Shown piece after piece: positions 6,224 through 6,622 of a stretch of 6,622 nt of DNA. The position numbers were made by a program, and so were the translations under genes. Position 1 is the stretch's first letter; each line of letters starts with the position of its first letter. The stretch is from CAZLGO01 sp964559295 (GTDB lineage: Archaea > Methanobacteriota > Methanobacteria > Methanobacteriales > Methanobacteriaceae): the NCBI GenBank assembly GCA_964559295.1, contig CAZLGO010000084.1, forward strand, positions 1 through 6,622. The letters run 5' to 3'. The notes below the pieces were generated by a model that saw only the letters and a program-made list of their open reading frames with translations, did not search any database and was not told the origin of the DNA.

Positions 6224-6598
6224 ATGTTAGAACAGAAATTTGAAATAAAAAAAGAGAAATATAAAATCACGATAATAGCTGTTATTTTAGCTATCAGTGT
6301 CTTTTTACTAATTTATTATCACAAAAGATCAATAGAAGTCGTATTTACCCACTTTCTTTATATTCCAATTGTTTTAGCATCGATGTGGTGGAAAAGAAAA
6401 GGTATGATTGTGCCAATATTTTTGGCAGCAATGCTGATTTTAACCCACATTTTTTTTATGAGATTTGAGGGTCTCATCAATGATTGTACTCGAGCTCTTA
6501 TGTTTATATTTGTTGGAGCAGTTGTTGTCATTTTAAGTGAGATGAGAGCTAAGGCAGAAAAAGATCTTAAGAGAATTTTGATTAACTTGACTTTTTAG
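6224..6598 (+). CDS. Small four-helix membrane protein, like a sensor-kinase N-terminal module lacking its kinase
   Basis: The 124-aa product has a short charged N-terminus and four probable membrane helices near residues 15-32, 39-56, 61-79 and 91-107. A cytoplasmic stub SEMRAKAEKDLKR follows, then the stop. The segment FTHFLYIPIVLASMWWKRKG (41-60) resembles the membrane sensor domains that precede PAS and histidine-kinase regions in methanogen signalling proteins. The stub looks like the start of the helical linker to a PAS domain, but translation ends within about 10 residues. It may be a remnant of a truncated kinase, a frameshifted gene, or a genuine stand-alone membrane protein. The T-rich sequence right after the stop favours a finished transcription unit over a recent frameshift. 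No clear SD is seen; a leader too short to carry one would explain that. Membrane topology is confident, function is not known. Confidence 0.65.
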   Translation: MLEQKFEIKKEKYKITIIAVILAISVFLLIYYHKRSIEVVFTHFLYIPIVLASMWWKRKGMIVPIFLAAMLILTHIFFMRFEGLINDCTRALMFIFVGAVVVILSEMRAKAEKDLKRILINLTF

Positions 6599-6622
6599 AT
6601 TTTTGTTTTTGTGTTCTGATTT
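6591..6622 (+). terminator. T-rich run after the membrane-protein gene
   Basis: From the last codons onward the plus strand has repeated T5 tracts separated by single purines or AGA, with no strong hairpin. This is how intrinsic archaeal terminators commonly look. The window ends here, so the full extent is not visible. Confidence 0.35.

Overview
The window looks archaeal. The strongest marker is a full-length TiaS, the tRNA(Ile2) 2-agmatinylcytidine synthetase, a family known from archaea. Beside it is a regulator of the archaeal 'putative HTH-type transcriptional regulatory protein' family. The DNA is AT-rich. Genes are packed tightly, and most starts have clear Shine-Dalgarno (SD) sequences with a GAGGTGAT-like core. 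A four-helix membrane domain at the right end resembles the sensor domains of kinases from methanogens and their relatives. Together this suggests a euryarchaeon, perhaps of the methanogen/ANME/Archaeoglobus sphere; that lineage is an inference.

Region 1 (1-5218, minus strand) is one compact gene train read right to left. Its order is tiaS, an MmgE/PrpD-family protein, an unassigned (beta/alpha)8-barrel protein distantly like U32 'peptidases', a class I fumarase/tartrate dehydratase alpha-type hydratase, and a citryl-CoA lyase/citrate synthase-like enzyme cut by the left edge. Junctions are -11, +18, +9 and +5 nt. The last four look like a small-molecule carboxylate pathway: a dehydratase/decarboxylase fold, a barrel enzyme, an Fe-S hydratase and a C-C lyase/synthase. 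The substrate cannot be read from the sequence. The set resembles neither a standard TCA cluster nor a standard methylcitrate cluster, and this is the most interesting part of the window.

Region 2 (5213-6157, plus strand) is the divergent regulator. Its start region abuts or overlaps that of tiaS, so the tiaS ribosome-binding site, and probably its promoter, lie inside the regulator gene. The regulator appears to have similar domains on both sides of its helix-turn-helix.

Region 3 (6158-6622) holds a short spacer with two overlapping inverted repeats, then a 124-aa four-helix membrane protein that looks like a sensor module without its kinase part. A T-rich run follows to the end. No RNA genes, CRISPR arrays or insertion sequences were seen.
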